Assembly: GCA_036675035.1 (NCBI GenBank)
Contig: JAKFFO010000190.1
Location: 1-17,917 of the forward strand
Length of the DNA stretch: 17,917 bases
Reading direction: 5' to 3'
DNA from: MESE01 sp036675035
Lineage (GTDB): Bacteria; Pseudomonadota; Gammaproteobacteria; Burkholderiales; Burkholderiaceae_D
A model generated the notes under the pieces. It ran no database searches. It was not told where the DNA came from and was given only the letters and a program-made list of their open reading frames with translations. A program made the translations under genes and the position numbers. Shown here piece after piece: positions 6,752-15,969 of this stretch; the first letter of the stretch is position 1; the number at the start of each line of letters is the position of its first letter.

Positions 6752-8884
6752 ATGATTGGATCAACTGGCCGCCGGCTTACTGCCGGCCTGGCTTTCCTGC
6801 TGGTTCCGCTGGCCGCGACGGCCGCCGGCGTGAGCGTGAAGTTCGACCTGTCCGACCCTGCCGGCAGCCCTTTTCCCAGCAACCGTTTTACCGTAGTCGA
6901 CTGGGCGCAAAACACCTTTCGCCGCGTCAATTTGCCCAAGCCGAACTGCGCTGTGCGTCCGAGCGACTGTGCCGACATCGATGTAATCAATACGCTTGAC
7001 GGCTTTTCCACGCAGCCGCGCATCACGGTTCCATTCACCGGCGATATCGATGTTTCGACGGTCAACAGCGACACCGTGTTCCTGATCAATCTCGGCGATA
7101 CGCGGACCTCGGGCGGTATTGGCCAGAAAGTCGGCATCAACCAGATCCTGTGGGATCCCGAAACCAGAACCCTCGTATTCGAGCCGGATGAGTTGCTCAA
7201 TCAGCACACGCGCTATGTGCTGATCGTGACAGATGGCGTACGCGACACCAATGGCAAAAAGATCAAGTCGGACGGATTCGGTGAAGAATTCGGCGTCGGT
7301 CACGACCGCGCCACCAGCGAATACCGCCGCGAACTGCGCGATGCGATGCGCACCCGCCACTCCAGCAGGCATCAGATCGCTGCAGCCAGTCTGTTCACGA
7401 CGCAAAGCATTACCGCCGATCTGTACAAGATCGCGCAGCAGATCAAGCAGGCAACCCCGGCACCGGCCAGTTTCATGGTCGGTAAAACCGGAGGCGCGAC
7501 CGTGCGTGCAGTGTTTCCGGTATCCGGCGTGACCGGTATCCAGTTCAACCGCCAGGTCGGTACCGCGCCGACGTTTGCATCGTCCTTCCTGCCGACACCT
7601 GCACTGCATGTCGTTCCCGGCGCAGTCGGGCAGATCGCCTACGGAAAATTTACGTCGCCTGATTACCAGACTGCCGCCAAGTACATTCCGGCGACTGCAA
7701 CCAATATCGGGCAGCCGCAGCCGCAGGGCAGCAATGAAATTACGTTCCAGTTATTCACGCCTTCCGGACCGAAGCCTGCCGGCGGCTGGCCGGTCGCAAT
7801 ATTCGGGCATGGGTTTACCGACAGCATGTACGGGGCGCCATGGGTCGTCGCGTCGGTGTTTGCATCGCGCGGCATTGCGACAATGTCGATCAACGTAGTC
7901 GGCCACGGCGGCGGTTCGCAGGGTAACCTGAACGTGATCCGTGCCGCCGGAGCCCCGGTAACAATCAATGCCGGCGGGCGCGGCATCGATCAGGACGGTA
8001 ACGGCGCCATCGACTCGACCGAAGGCGTGAACGCGGCAGCACCGCGCGCGGTGATCGGCAGCCGCGACGGCTTGCGCCAGACGGTAGTGGATCTGATGCA
8101 GCTGGTACGCCAGGTGCAGGTCGGCATGGATATCGATGGCGATGGCAGCGCCGATCTGAACCCGCAGCGCATTTACTACACCGGCCAATCGTTTGGCGGT
8201 ATTTACGGCACCATCGTGCTGGGCATCGAACGCGACATCAAGGCAGGCGTGCCGAACGTACCCGGCGGTTCGATCGCTGAAATCGCGCGCCTGAGCCCGG
8301 CATTCCGTCCGCTGACCGGCATTTCGCTGGCCACGCGCGTACCGTCGTTGATCAATGTCGCGCATCCAAGCGGCATCGCATTCGATGAAAATATCCCGCT
8401 GCGCAACCAACCGCCGGTCATCAATACCGTCCCCGGCGCGATGGCAATCGCAGAAGTTCTGGATCGCAACGAGTGGGTGCAGCAAGCCGGCAATCCGGCC
8501 GCCTACGCCGCCTTCATCCGTAAAACGCCGCTGGCCGGCAATACCGCCAAGCCGGTGATCGTGCAATTTGCCAAGGGCGATGCGACGGTGCCTAATCCGA
8601 CCAGCACCGCGATTATCCGCGCCGGTGGCCTGGCGGATCGCACCACGCTCTATCGCAACGATCTGGCCTATGCGGCTATTCCAGGTATCCCGAAAAATCC
8701 GCATACTTTCCTGACCAATATCGCGGTGCCTGCTGCGGCGCCATTTGCGGTTGGAGCGCAGAGCCAGATCGCCGACTTCTTCGCATCGAACGGTGTCACC
8801 GTCAGCGATCCGGATGGCGCCGGCCCGATCTTCGAAGTGCCGATCAATCCGCCGTTGCCGGAAACGCTCAGCTATATTCCGTAA
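6752..8884 (+). CDS. Secreted alpha/beta-hydrolase, virulence-factor-type lipase
   Basis: This 710-residue exported hydrolase has a signal peptide (residues 1-24: GRR basic start, LAFLLVPLAATAA core, cleavage near ATAA/G). Residues ~28-170 form the N-terminal domain of bacterial virulence-factor lipases, including an Ig-like strand pattern (TVFLINLGD, TRTLVFEPD, TRYVLIVTDGV). The C-terminal half is an alpha/beta-hydrolase: oxyanion region FGHGF (351-355), nucleophile Ser480 in GQSFGG, and likely Asp610 (KGDATVP) and His651 (NPHTF). Two aspartate-rich loops resembling calcium sites, DQDGNGAID (413-421) and DIDGDGSAD (460-468), immediately precede the nucleophile elbow. AGGAG at 6740-6744 fixes the start. 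It stands alone between its own promoter region and a strong terminator. The substrate is not known from sequence; an extracellular ester or lipid (possibly polyester) is likely. The term virulence is only the family name and does not imply pathogenicity. Confidence 0.85.
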   Translation: MIGSTGRRLTAGLAFLLVPLAATAAGVSVKFDLSDPAGSPFPSNRFTVVDWAQNTFRRVNLPKPNCAVRPSDCADIDVINTLDGFSTQPRITVPFTGDIDVSTVNSDTVFLINLGDTRTSGGIGQKVGINQILWDPETRTLVFEPDELLNQHTRYVLIVTDGVRDTNGKKIKSDGFGEEFGVGHDRATSEYRRELRDAMRTRHSSRHQIAAASLFTTQSITADLYKIAQQIKQATPAPASFMVGKTGGATVRAVFPVSGVTGIQFNRQVGTAPTFASSFLPTPALHVVPGAVGQIAYGKFTSPDYQTAAKYIPATATNIGQPQPQGSNEITFQLFTPSGPKPAGGWPVAIFGHGFTDSMYGAPWVVASVFASRGIATMSINVVGHGGGSQGNLNVIRAAGAPVTINAGGRGIDQDGNGAIDSTEGVNAAAPRAVIGSRDGLRQTVVDLMQLVRQVQVGMDIDGDGSADLNPQRIYYTGQSFGGIYGTIVLGIERDIKAGVPNVPGGSIAEIARLSPAFRPLTGISLATRVPSLINVAHPSGIAFDENIPLRNQPPVINTVPGAMAIAEVLDRNEWVQQAGNPAAYAAFIRKTPLAGNTAKPVIVQFAKGDATVPNPTSTAIIRAGGLADRTTLYRNDLAYAAIPGIPKNPHTFLTNIAVPAAAPFAVGAQSQIADFFASNGVTVSDPDGAGPIFEVPINPPLPETLSYIP

Positions 8885-8901
8885 CAGGCAAGCAGGATGG
8901 C

Positions 8902-8931
8902 AAAAGGGCGCGCTTACTCCGCGCCCTTTTT
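8902..8931. terminator. Bidirectional intrinsic terminator
   Basis: A perfect 11-bp stem AAAAGGGCGCG / CGCGCCCTTTT (8902-8912 with 8920-8930) closes on a 7-base loop and ends in five T's on the plus strand, with the matching A-run on the left serving the minus strand. It lies 17 bases after the lipase stop and 54 bases beyond the stop of the convergent hydantoinase gene, so it probably ends both transcripts. Confidence 0.9.
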
Positions 8932-8984
8932 CGTTCTCGTGCGTCGTCTGGCTCCCGACGCAGCGAACATGTTGAAGTGCTGGC

Positions 8985-11900
8985 TTACCGATCCCCGGGC
9001 TCATCAGCCTCCGCCGTTCCATAACCGCCGCCGCCCGGCGTCTCGATGATGAACAGATCGCCCGGATGCATCTGGGTCTTGTCGACATGCTGCAATTCAT
9101 CCACGCGACCGTCGTTGCGCAACACGCTGTTGCGGCCCTTGGCGCCGGGCGATCCGCCGGCCATGCCGAATGGTGCATGCAAACGGTTGTTCGACAGGAT
9201 CGATGCGGTCATCGCTTCCAGGAAGCGCACCTTGCGGATGCCGCCATTGCCGCCATGCCATTTCCCTTTGCCGCCGGAATCGGGCCGGATTTCATAGCTT
9301 TCGAGGCGTACCGGGAAACGGAATTCCAGCACCTCCGGGTCGGTCAGGCGCGAGTTGGTCATGTTGGTCTGCACTACATCGGTGCCGTCGAAACCGTCGC
9401 CTGCGCCGGAGCCGCCGGAGATGGTTTCATAATATTGATAGCGTTCGTTGCCGAAGGTGAAGTTGTTCATCGTGCCTTGCGCGGCTGCCATGATGCCGAG
9501 CGCACCGTAGAGTGCATTGGTGATGCAGGTCGAGGTTTCCACATTGCCGGATACCACCGATGCCGGATAGTGCGGATTGAGCATCGATCCATCCGGGATG
9601 ATCACGTTCAGCGGTTTCAGGCAGCCGGCATTGAGCGGAATGTCGTCATTGACCAGCGTGCGGAACACATACAGCACCGCCGCCATGCAGACCGCTGACG
9701 GCGCATTGAAGTTGTTGGTCAATTGCGGCGACGTGCCGGTGAAATCGATATCGGCGGTGCGGGCTTCCTGGTTGACATGAATCGCAACCTTGATCACTGC
9801 GCCATTGTCGAGCCGGTATTCATAGGCGCCGTCCTTGAGCGCGGTAATCACGCGCCGCACCGCTTCTTCGGCATTGTCCTGCACATGCCGCATGTAGGCT
9901 TGCACCACATCGAGCCCGAAATGCGCGACCATCTTGCCCAGCTCTTCGACGCCTTTCTGGTTGGCCGCGATCTGCGCGCGAAAGTCGGCCAGGTTCTGTT
10001 CCGGATTGCGCGCCGGGTATTTGGCACCGCGCAACAGCGCCAGCGTTTCCGTATCGCGCAGGCGGCCCGCCTCGACCAGCTTGAAATTGTTGATCAGCAC
10101 GCCTTCTTCTTCGACCACGGTCGAATCGGGCGGCATCGAGCCGGGCGTGGTGCCGCCGATGTCGGCGTGATGTCCGCGCGAACCGACATAGAACAGGATT
10201 TCGCTGCCGGCCTGGTTGAACACCGGCGTAATCACAGTCACGTCCGGCAGATGCGTGCCGCCGTGATACGGATCGTTCAGCATGAACACGTCGCCGGGGC
10301 GCATGTTGCCGCTGTTTTCGCTGATCACGGTCTTGATGCTTTCGCCCATCGAGCCGAGATGTACCGGCATGTGCGGCGCATTCGCGATCAGGTTGCCGAC
10401 CGCATCGAAAATTGCGCAACTGAAATCGAGCCGTTCCTTGATGTTGACCGAGTACGCGGTATTCTGCAGTCGCAACCCCATCTGTTCGGCGATCGACATG
10501 AACAGGTTATTGAAGATTTCCAGCATCACCGGGTCGGCGCTGGTGCCGATCGCACGGCGTTCCGGGCGCGCTTCGGTGCGCGTCAGAACCAGGTGATCGA
10601 GCGGCGTGACTTCGGCTTGCCAGCCCGGTTCGACGATGGTGGTCGCATTGGCTTCGGCGATGATGGCCGGACCCTTGATAATGTCACCCGGGCGGGTATC
10701 GTCGCGCTTGTACAGTGCGGTGTCATGCCATTTGCCGCGTGAAAAGATGCTGACGGTTTCGGCGGCGCGCAACGCGCCATCGCGTTGCGTCCGCGACGGT
10801 GCCGTTTCCTGCGGCGTATCGGACGGGCCGATCGCTTCCACCGATACCGCTTCCACGATCAACGGTTTGCCCGGCATCAGGAACGAAAAGCGCTTCTTGT
10901 ACGAGGTCTCGAATTGCGCCTGCATCTCGGCAACGCTGCCCGACAGTACCAGCAGCGCGGAGTCGGTGCCCTCATAACGCAGATGCACGCGCCGGATATC
11001 GCGCACGCGTTCGGACGGCACGCCTTGCGCGATCAATTCCTGCCGCGCTTCGGTCGCGAGCTGTTCCAGTTTCGAGCGGATCGCCGGTAGCGCCGTATCG
11101 TCGAGCCGGATTTCCATCGCCGATTCGCGCATTTCGGTCTGATCGGCCAGCCCCATCCCGTAAGCCGACAGCACGCCACCCAGCGGATGCGCGAATACCC
11201 TGGTCATGCCCAGCGCATCGGCAACCAGGCACGCATGCTGCCCACCGGCGCCGCCGAACGTGGTCAGCACATAATCCATCACGTCGTGGCCGCGCTGCAC
11301 CGATATCTGTTTGATCGCATTGGCCATGTTACCCACTGCAATGTCGATGAAGCCTTCGGCGACTTCTTCCGGAAGCGGTTTCTTTCCGGTCGCGCGTTCT
11401 ATTTCCGCCGCCATATCGGCAAACGCGCGCAGCGCAGCCTCGCGGTCGAGTTCCTGATCGGCGTTCGGGCCGAATACTTTCGGGAAATGGGCTGGCTGCA
11501 CCTTGCCCAGCATGACATTGCAGTCGGTTACGGTGAGCGGGCCACCGCGCCGATAACTGGCCGGGCCCGGATTGGCGCCGGCACTGTCGGGGCCGACCCG
11601 GTAGCGAGCGCCGTCGAAATGCAGGATCGACCCGCCGCCTGCGGCAACGGTATGGATACTCATCATCGGTGCGCGCATGCGCACGCCGGCGACCTGGGTT
11701 TCGAACACGCGCTCGAATTCGCCGGCGTAATGCGACACATCGGTCGAGGTGCCGCCCATGTCGAAACCGATCACCTTGTCGAATCCGGCCAGCTGGCTGG
11801 TGCGTACCATGCCGACGATGCCGCCGGCCGGCCCCGACAGGATCGAATCCTTGCCGTGGAAGGTATGCGCATCGGTCAGTCCGCCGTTCGACTGCATGAA

Positions 11901-12605
11901 TTGCAGATTCACACCCGGCATTTCATGCGCCACGCGGTCCACATAGCGCCGCAGGATCGGCGACAGATACGCATCGACCACCGTGGTGTCGCCGCGCGAA
12001 ATCAGTTTCATCATCGGACTGGTCTTGTGCGACACCGAGATTTGCGTGAAGCCGATGTCTTTCGCAATCTGCTCCACCGCAGCTTCATGCTGTGTATACC
12101 GATAGCCGTGCATGAAGACGATTGCGATCGCGCGATAGCCATTGTCGTAGGCGGCGCGCAACGCGGTGCGCGTGGCGGCCTCATCCAGCGGCTGCACGAT
12201 ATCCCCATGCGCGCCAATGCGTTCATCGATCTCGACGACCTGCCGATACAGCAGCTCCGGCAGGACGATGTGCCGGTCGAACAGGCGAGGGCGGTTCTGG
12301 TAGGCGATGCGCAGAGCATCACGGAAACCACGGGTAATCGCGAGCACGGTCGGCTCGCCCTTGCGCTCAAGCAGTGCATTGGTCGCGACGGTCGTCCCCA
12401 TCTTGACCGCTTCGACCAGTTCGGCGGCGATCGGCTGGTCCTTTGGTACGCCGAGCAAATGCCGGATGCCCGCTACTGCGGCGTCGCGGTATTGCTCCGG
12501 GTTTTCCGACAAAAGTTTATGCGTGATCAGTGTTCCATCCGGTTGCTTCGCAACAATGTCGGTAAAGGTGCCGCCACGATCGATCCAGAATTGCCAGCGC
12601 TGCAT
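8985..12605 (-). CDS. Fused hydantoinase A/B family protein, 5-oxoprolinase-like
   Basis: This 1206-residue protein is the single-chain form of the ATP-dependent hydantoinase/oxoprolinase family. It begins with the actin-like nucleotide motif DRGGTFTD (9-16), then MGTTVATNALLER (68-80), the second phosphate loop GFDMGGTSTD (279-288), VAAGGGSI (319-326) and GPDSAGANPGPA (338-349), giving the HyuA half. A linking C-terminal domain spans ~500-675, followed by the HyuB half (~690-1195) with NAPHMPVHLGSM (741-752) and NDPYHGGTHLPD (776-787). Fusion and length match 5-oxoprolinases, which hydrolyse 5-oxo-L-proline to L-glutamate using ATP; N-methylhydantoinases and acetone carboxylase subunits are relatives, and the substrate cannot be fixed from sequence. 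The ATG at 12605 gives DRGGTFTD at the usual place; the ribosome site is weak. It is divergent from a TRAP transporter, which may deliver its substrate. Confidence 0.9.
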   Translation of the reverse strand: MQRWQFWIDRGGTFTDIVAKQPDGTLITHKLLSENPEQYRDAAVAGIRHLLGVPKDQPIAAELVEAVKMGTTVATNALLERKGEPTVLAITRGFRDALRIAYQNRPRLFDRHIVLPELLYRQVVEIDERIGAHGDIVQPLDEAATRTALRAAYDNGYRAIAIVFMHGYRYTQHEAAVEQIAKDIGFTQISVSHKTSPMMKLISRGDTTVVDAYLSPILRRYVDRVAHEMPGVNLQFMQSNGGLTDAHTFHGKDSILSGPAGGIVGMVRTSQLAGFDKVIGFDMGGTSTDVSHYAGEFERVFETQVAGVRMRAPMMSIHTVAAGGGSILHFDGARYRVGPDSAGANPGPASYRRGGPLTVTDCNVMLGKVQPAHFPKVFGPNADQELDREAALRAFADMAAEIERATGKKPLPEEVAEGFIDIAVGNMANAIKQISVQRGHDVMDYVLTTFGGAGGQHACLVADALGMTRVFAHPLGGVLSAYGMGLADQTEMRESAMEIRLDDTALPAIRSKLEQLATEARQELIAQGVPSERVRDIRRVHLRYEGTDSALLVLSGSVAEMQAQFETSYKKRFSFLMPGKPLIVEAVSVEAIGPSDTPQETAPSRTQRDGALRAAETVSIFSRGKWHDTALYKRDDTRPGDIIKGPAIIAEANATTIVEPGWQAEVTPLDHLVLTRTEARPERRAIGTSADPVMLEIFNNLFMSIAEQMGLRLQNTAYSVNIKERLDFSCAIFDAVGNLIANAPHMPVHLGSMGESIKTVISENSGNMRPGDVFMLNDPYHGGTHLPDVTVITPVFNQAGSEILFYVGSRGHHADIGGTTPGSMPPDSTVVEEEGVLINNFKLVEAGRLRDTETLALLRGAKYPARNPEQNLADFRAQIAANQKGVEELGKMVAHFGLDVVQAYMRHVQDNAEEAVRRVITALKDGAYEYRLDNGAVIKVAIHVNQEARTADIDFTGTSPQLTNNFNAPSAVCMAAVLYVFRTLVNDDIPLNAGCLKPLNVIIPDGSMLNPHYPASVVSGNVETSTCITNALYGALGIMAAAQGTMNNFTFGNERYQYYETISGGSGAGDGFDGTDVVQTNMTNSRLTDPEVLEFRFPVRLESYEIRPDSGGKGKWHGGNGGIRKVRFLEAMTASILSNNRLHAPFGMAGGSPGAKGRNSVLRNDGRVDELQHVDKTQMHPGDLFIIETPGGGGYGTAEADEPGDR

Positions 12606-12855
12606 GGGAACTCGCTTGATTAAGTAATGGGGGTAATAGGGAAACCGGGCTTGAATTGTCGCATGCGTGCCGGCGTTTGCTGCGCAACGAAGCTCGCGTT
12701 AAAAAGTTTCATCTGAAATCGGCAGTGTAGTAATGATATACAGCAGCGGCATTATTCGTTTTTCTTGTGGAAAGAGGAAGTTGGCGCTAATCTACAGCCA
12801 CGCAGTCTCGGCTTGGCACGTTCAACATGCAATTCATTTCAACGAAAGGATCATC
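12606..12855. promoter_or_regulatory. Divergent control region between hydantoinase and dctP
   Basis: This 250-base spacer must hold the promoters of both the hydantoinase gene (-) and the TRAP operon (+), so the two units could share regulation. I cannot point to a clear -35/-10 pair or operator here. An in-frame ATG at 12733 upstream of dctP is not credible as a start because it would place 41 residues ahead of the signal peptide. Confidence 0.4.
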
Positions 12856-13827
12856 ATGCGTTTGAGTCAGCTTGCAGTCGCTATATCCGCCCTCGGCTTT
12901 GCCGTATTCGCCCAGGCCCAAACCAAATGGGACATGCCGACCGCTTACCCGGCCAATAACTTCCATACCGAAAATATCCAGCAATTCGCCAGCGATGTCG
13001 ACAAGGCCACCGGCGGCAAACTCAAGATTACCGTACATTCGAATGCGTCGCTGTTCAAGGCGCCGGAGATCAAGCGCGCGGTGCAGGGCGGCCAGGCGCA
13101 GATCGGCGAAATCCTGCTGGTCAACTACGAAAACGAGAATCCGCTGTACGGCGTGGATGGCATCCCGTTCCTGGCGACGTCTTACGACGATGCGATGCGT
13201 TTATACAAGGCATCCCGGAAGACCCAGGACGCCTTGCTGGAAAAGCAGGGTATGAAAATGCTGTTTACGGTAGCGTGGCCACCACAAGGGATTTACACAA
13301 AAAACCCGATCAATTCTGCAGCCGATCTGAAAGGCGTGAAGTGGCGCGCATACAGCCCGTCGACCAGCAAGATTGCAGAACTGGTCGGTGCGCAGCCGGT
13401 AACCGTGCAGGCATCCGAGCTGTCGCAGGCTCTGGCGACCGGCGTGGTCGAAGCCTTCATGACGTCCGGCTCGACCGGCTACGATTCAAAGGTGTATGAA
13501 CAGATCAACCATTTTTATGACACGCAGGCGTGGTTGCCGAAAAATGCGGTGATCGTCAACAAGGATGCGTTCGAGGCGCTCGACAAGCCGACGCAGGCAG
13601 CGCTGCTGAAGGCAGCCGAACAGGCGGAGACGCGCGGCTGGAAAGTGTCGCAGGAAAAAAACCAGTGGTACCTCAATGCGCTCAAGGAAAAAGGCATGGA
13701 GATCCACAAGCCTTCGGCAACGCTGCAGGCGGACCTGAAGAAAGTCGGCAATACGATGCTGAACGATTGGGTAAAAAAAGCCGGGCCTGAAGGGAAGGCG
13801 ATTATCGACGCTTACAACAAGAAGTAA
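12856..13827 (+). CDS. dctP: TRAP transporter solute-binding protein, DctP family
   Basis: This is the periplasmic receptor of a TRAP (tripartite ATP-independent periplasmic) transporter for organic acids, 323 residues. Signal peptide 1-21 (MRLSQL, hydrophobic core, AQA cleavage at 21/22). The start at 12856 is supported by AAGGA at 12846-12850 and by the position of the signal peptide. Family features: the ligand-carboxylate arginine region KGVKWRAYSP (159-168, R164), the QASELSQALATGVV strand-helix (185-198), and TSGSTGYDSKV (203-213), typical of the DctP6/DctP7-like branch. Bordetella members of that branch bind pyroglutamate, so 5-oxoproline is a plausible ligand here, strengthened by the divergent oxoprolinase-type gene; this is inference. 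dctQ and dctM follow after a hairpin. Confidence 0.93.
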   Translation: MRLSQLAVAISALGFAVFAQAQTKWDMPTAYPANNFHTENIQQFASDVDKATGGKLKITVHSNASLFKAPEIKRAVQGGQAQIGEILLVNYENENPLYGVDGIPFLATSYDDAMRLYKASRKTQDALLEKQGMKMLFTVAWPPQGIYTKNPINSAADLKGVKWRAYSPSTSKIAELVGAQPVTVQASELSQALATGVVEAFMTSGSTGYDSKVYEQINHFYDTQAWLPKNAVIVNKDAFEALDKPTQAALLKAAEQAETRGWKVSQEKNQWYLNALKEKGMEIHKPSATLQADLKKVGNTMLNDWVKKAGPEGKAIIDAYNKK

Positions 13828-13848
13828 TTTCTGTCGAATCTCGATGCC

Positions 13849-13880
13849 CGATCCATCCGGCTTTTCGGCCGAATGGATCG
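13849..13880 (+). repeat. Hairpin between dctP and dctQ
   Basis: CGATCCATCCGGC (13849-13861) pairs with 13868-13880, with one C-A mismatch in 13 bp and a 6-base TTTTCG loop. No T-tract follows. A stem at this place, between a receptor gene and its membrane genes, commonly protects or partly terminates the upstream message so that the receptor is made in excess. The remainder of 13828-14008 shows no gene. Confidence 0.6.
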
Positions 13881-14008
13881 CGGCGCGGATGATCATGACA
13901 ACCGTCATCCCGGCACGATGATTCATCCGGCATTTCTGTCGCCACATCAGCCGGAGTATTTTAACCATGCCGCTTTTCTCGAAGACGGGTCTCCACTGGT
14001 AAGTTTCA

Positions 14009-14518
14009 ATGCGCGCATTTCTTGACAGGCTGTACCACGCTGCCGGTTACGCTGCAGCGTTTTTCATGATCGGCACGCTGCTGATGGTGGTGGCCGGCAT
14101 TGCCGACCGCATGCTGGCGCTCGGCTGGCGCGGCACCGACATGTACGCCGGCTACTCAATGGCGGCGTCCGGCTTTCTTGCGCTGGCGCATACCTTCAAG
14201 CGCGGTGAACACATCCGGGTTTCGCTGATTCTGCAGGCGGTCTCGACTCGCACCCGGCGCATGCTCGATATCTGGTCGCTGTTTGCGGCCGGCATATTGG
14301 CTGGCGCATTTGCGTTTTACTCGATCAAGCTGGCATACCAGTCATGGGATTTTCATGATATCTCGACCGGCAACGATGCGACGCCGCTGTGGATTCCACA
14401 AATCTCGATGGCGGTCGGAGCGCTGGTGCTGTTCATCGCGTTTGCCGATGATCTGATAATGGAGTTGCGCGGTAAGAGAGCTGCCGCTGCGGCAGATGAG
14501 GCGCTGCGCAATGAGTGA
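14009..14518 (+). CDS. dctQ: TRAP transporter small permease, DctQ family
   Basis: This is the small membrane subunit (169 residues) of the TRAP transporter, with four membrane segments at about residues 13-36, 47-62, 87-108 and 128-147. Residues such as GTDMYAGYSM (42-51) and the basic cytoplasmic loop KRGEHIRVSL (64-73) are typical of DctQ; the latter is the best conserved stretch of the family. The subunit stabilises DctM in the inner membrane. There is no strong Shine-Dalgarno site before the ATG at 14009, which may keep expression below that of dctP. dctM begins 30 bases after the stop. Confidence 0.9.
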   Translation: MRAFLDRLYHAAGYAAAFFMIGTLLMVVAGIADRMLALGWRGTDMYAGYSMAASGFLALAHTFKRGEHIRVSLILQAVSTRTRRMLDIWSLFAAGILAGAFAFYSIKLAYQSWDFHDISTGNDATPLWIPQISMAVGALVLFIAFADDLIMELRGKRAAAAADEALRNE

Positions 14519-14548
14519 CAATAAGATCGACAGGAATAAGGTCGCATA

Positions 14549-15853
14549 ATGGACTTGCTGATTACGCTGGTACTGGTCGTTGCATTGTTCGCCATCCTCG
14601 GTTCCGGAGTATGGATCGGCCTGGCGCTGGCCGGTGTTGCATGGATCGGCATGGAACTGTTTTCGGCGCGCCCTGCGGGCGATGCGATGGCAGTGACCAT
14701 CTGGGGTGCATCATCGTCATGGACACTGACCGCGCTGCCGCTGTTCATCTGGATGGGCGAGATACTGTTCCGCACGCGGCTGTCGGAAGACATGTTCAAG
14801 GGCCTGGCGCCATGGCTGGAAGGGCTTCCAGGCCGGCTGCTGCATACCAACGTGATCGGCTGCGCGATTTTTGCCGCAGTCTCCGGTTCTTCCGCCGCGA
14901 CCTGCGCGACGATCGGAAAAATGACGATTCCGGAATTGACGAAACGCGGCTATCCGGAAGACAAGATCATCGGTACGCTGGCCGGCGCAGGCACGCTCGG
15001 CTTGCTGATTCCGCCGTCCATCATCATGATCGTCTACGGCGTATCGGCCAATGTGTCGATTGCGCAGCTGTTCATTGCCGGCGTGGTTCCCGGAATCATT
15101 CTCGCGACATTGTTTTCCGGTTACATCGTGATCTGGGCATTGATGCATCCCGGCGCAATACCGCCGGCAACCGAGACGCCGAGCTTCAGGGAAAAACTGT
15201 ATGCGTCGCGCCACCTGTTGCAAGTAACCGCGCTGATCGTGGTCGTGCTGGGCGCGGTGTATTCGCCGTGGGTGACACCGACCGAATCCGCCGCTGTCGG
15301 CGTAATCGGCGCGCTGATTCTGTCCGCGGTGCAGGGATCGCTTAACCGCCAGACATTCATGGATAGTCTGATGGGCGCGACCCGGCTGTTTTGCATGATT
15401 GCCTTGATTCTCGCCGGCGCGCAATTCCTGACGCTGTCGATGGGCTATATCGGACTGCCGCGCCATCTCGCGGAATGGATCGGTTCGCTCGGACTATCGA
15501 ATTTCATGCTGCTGGCGGCGCTGGGATTATTCTTCATCGTGCTCGGCTGCTTCCTGGACGGCATCTCGATGGTGGTGCTGACCATGGGCGTGATCCTGCC
15601 GACGGTCGAGAAGGCCGGGATCGACTTGATCTGGTTCGGTGTCTTCATTGTGCTGGTGGTCGAAATGGCGCAGATCACGCCGCCGGTCGGATTCAATCTG
15701 TTCGTGCTGCAAGGCATGACGAATCGACAGATACCGTGGATCGCAAAAGCCGCACTGCCGATGTTTTTCCTGATCGTGGCCGCGGTAGCGCTGGTTTATT
15801 TTTTCCCGGACCTGGTGATGTGGCTACCGCGGACGATGAGAGGGGTGGGGTAA
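14549..15853 (+). CDS. dctM: TRAP transporter large permease, DctM family
   Basis: This is the ion-coupled translocation subunit (434 residues, normal for DctM) with about twelve membrane segments, in the inner membrane. Family motifs: TALPLFIWMGEIL (61-73), AVSGSSAATCATIG (110-123), GTLGLLIPPSIIMIVYG (149-165) and, in the second half, a mirrored set ending in ITPPVGFNLFVLQG (374-387). Import is normally driven by the sodium or proton gradient and needs the receptor DctP. AAGG at 14538-14541 lies 7 bases before the ATG at 14549. It is the last gene of the dctPQM operon. The stop is followed by 135 bases of host-like sequence before the foreign-looking block begins. Confidence 0.95.
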   Translation: MDLLITLVLVVALFAILGSGVWIGLALAGVAWIGMELFSARPAGDAMAVTIWGASSSWTLTALPLFIWMGEILFRTRLSEDMFKGLAPWLEGLPGRLLHTNVIGCAIFAAVSGSSAATCATIGKMTIPELTKRGYPEDKIIGTLAGAGTLGLLIPPSIIMIVYGVSANVSIAQLFIAGVVPGIILATLFSGYIVIWALMHPGAIPPATETPSFREKLYASRHLLQVTALIVVVLGAVYSPWVTPTESAAVGVIGALILSAVQGSLNRQTFMDSLMGATRLFCMIALILAGAQFLTLSMGYIGLPRHLAEWIGSLGLSNFMLLAALGLFFIVLGCFLDGISMVVLTMGVILPTVEKAGIDLIWFGVFIVLVVEMAQITPPVGFNLFVLQGMTNRQIPWIAKAALPMFFLIVAAVALVYFFPDLVMWLPRTMRGVG

Positions 15854-15969
15854 GCGCGGGTCAGGCATCCGCCATATTCCGCCATCAGCGGACCATGTGC
15901 TTTTCACCTGGTCAACAGCAAAAATCAAGGAAAACGGCAGGCCGCGATTGCCGGCAACGCTTCGCTCCT

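Noticed and set aside
7751..9178. 475-codon open frame on the - strand opposite the lipase, crossing the terminator
   Set aside because: It runs through the bidirectional terminator and is antisense to a conserved hydrolase; composition is that of a shadow frame.
11187..12623. 478-codon open frame on the + strand opposite the hydantoinase gene
   Set aside because: It lies antisense to a clearly conserved protein, is rich in Arg/His/Asp/Ala from codon-position mirroring in GC-rich DNA, and has no recognisable domain or ribosome site.
12733..12855. Earlier ATG start for dctP
   Set aside because: It would place 41 residues before a clear signal peptide; the ATG at 12856 has AAGGA and a proper N-terminus.
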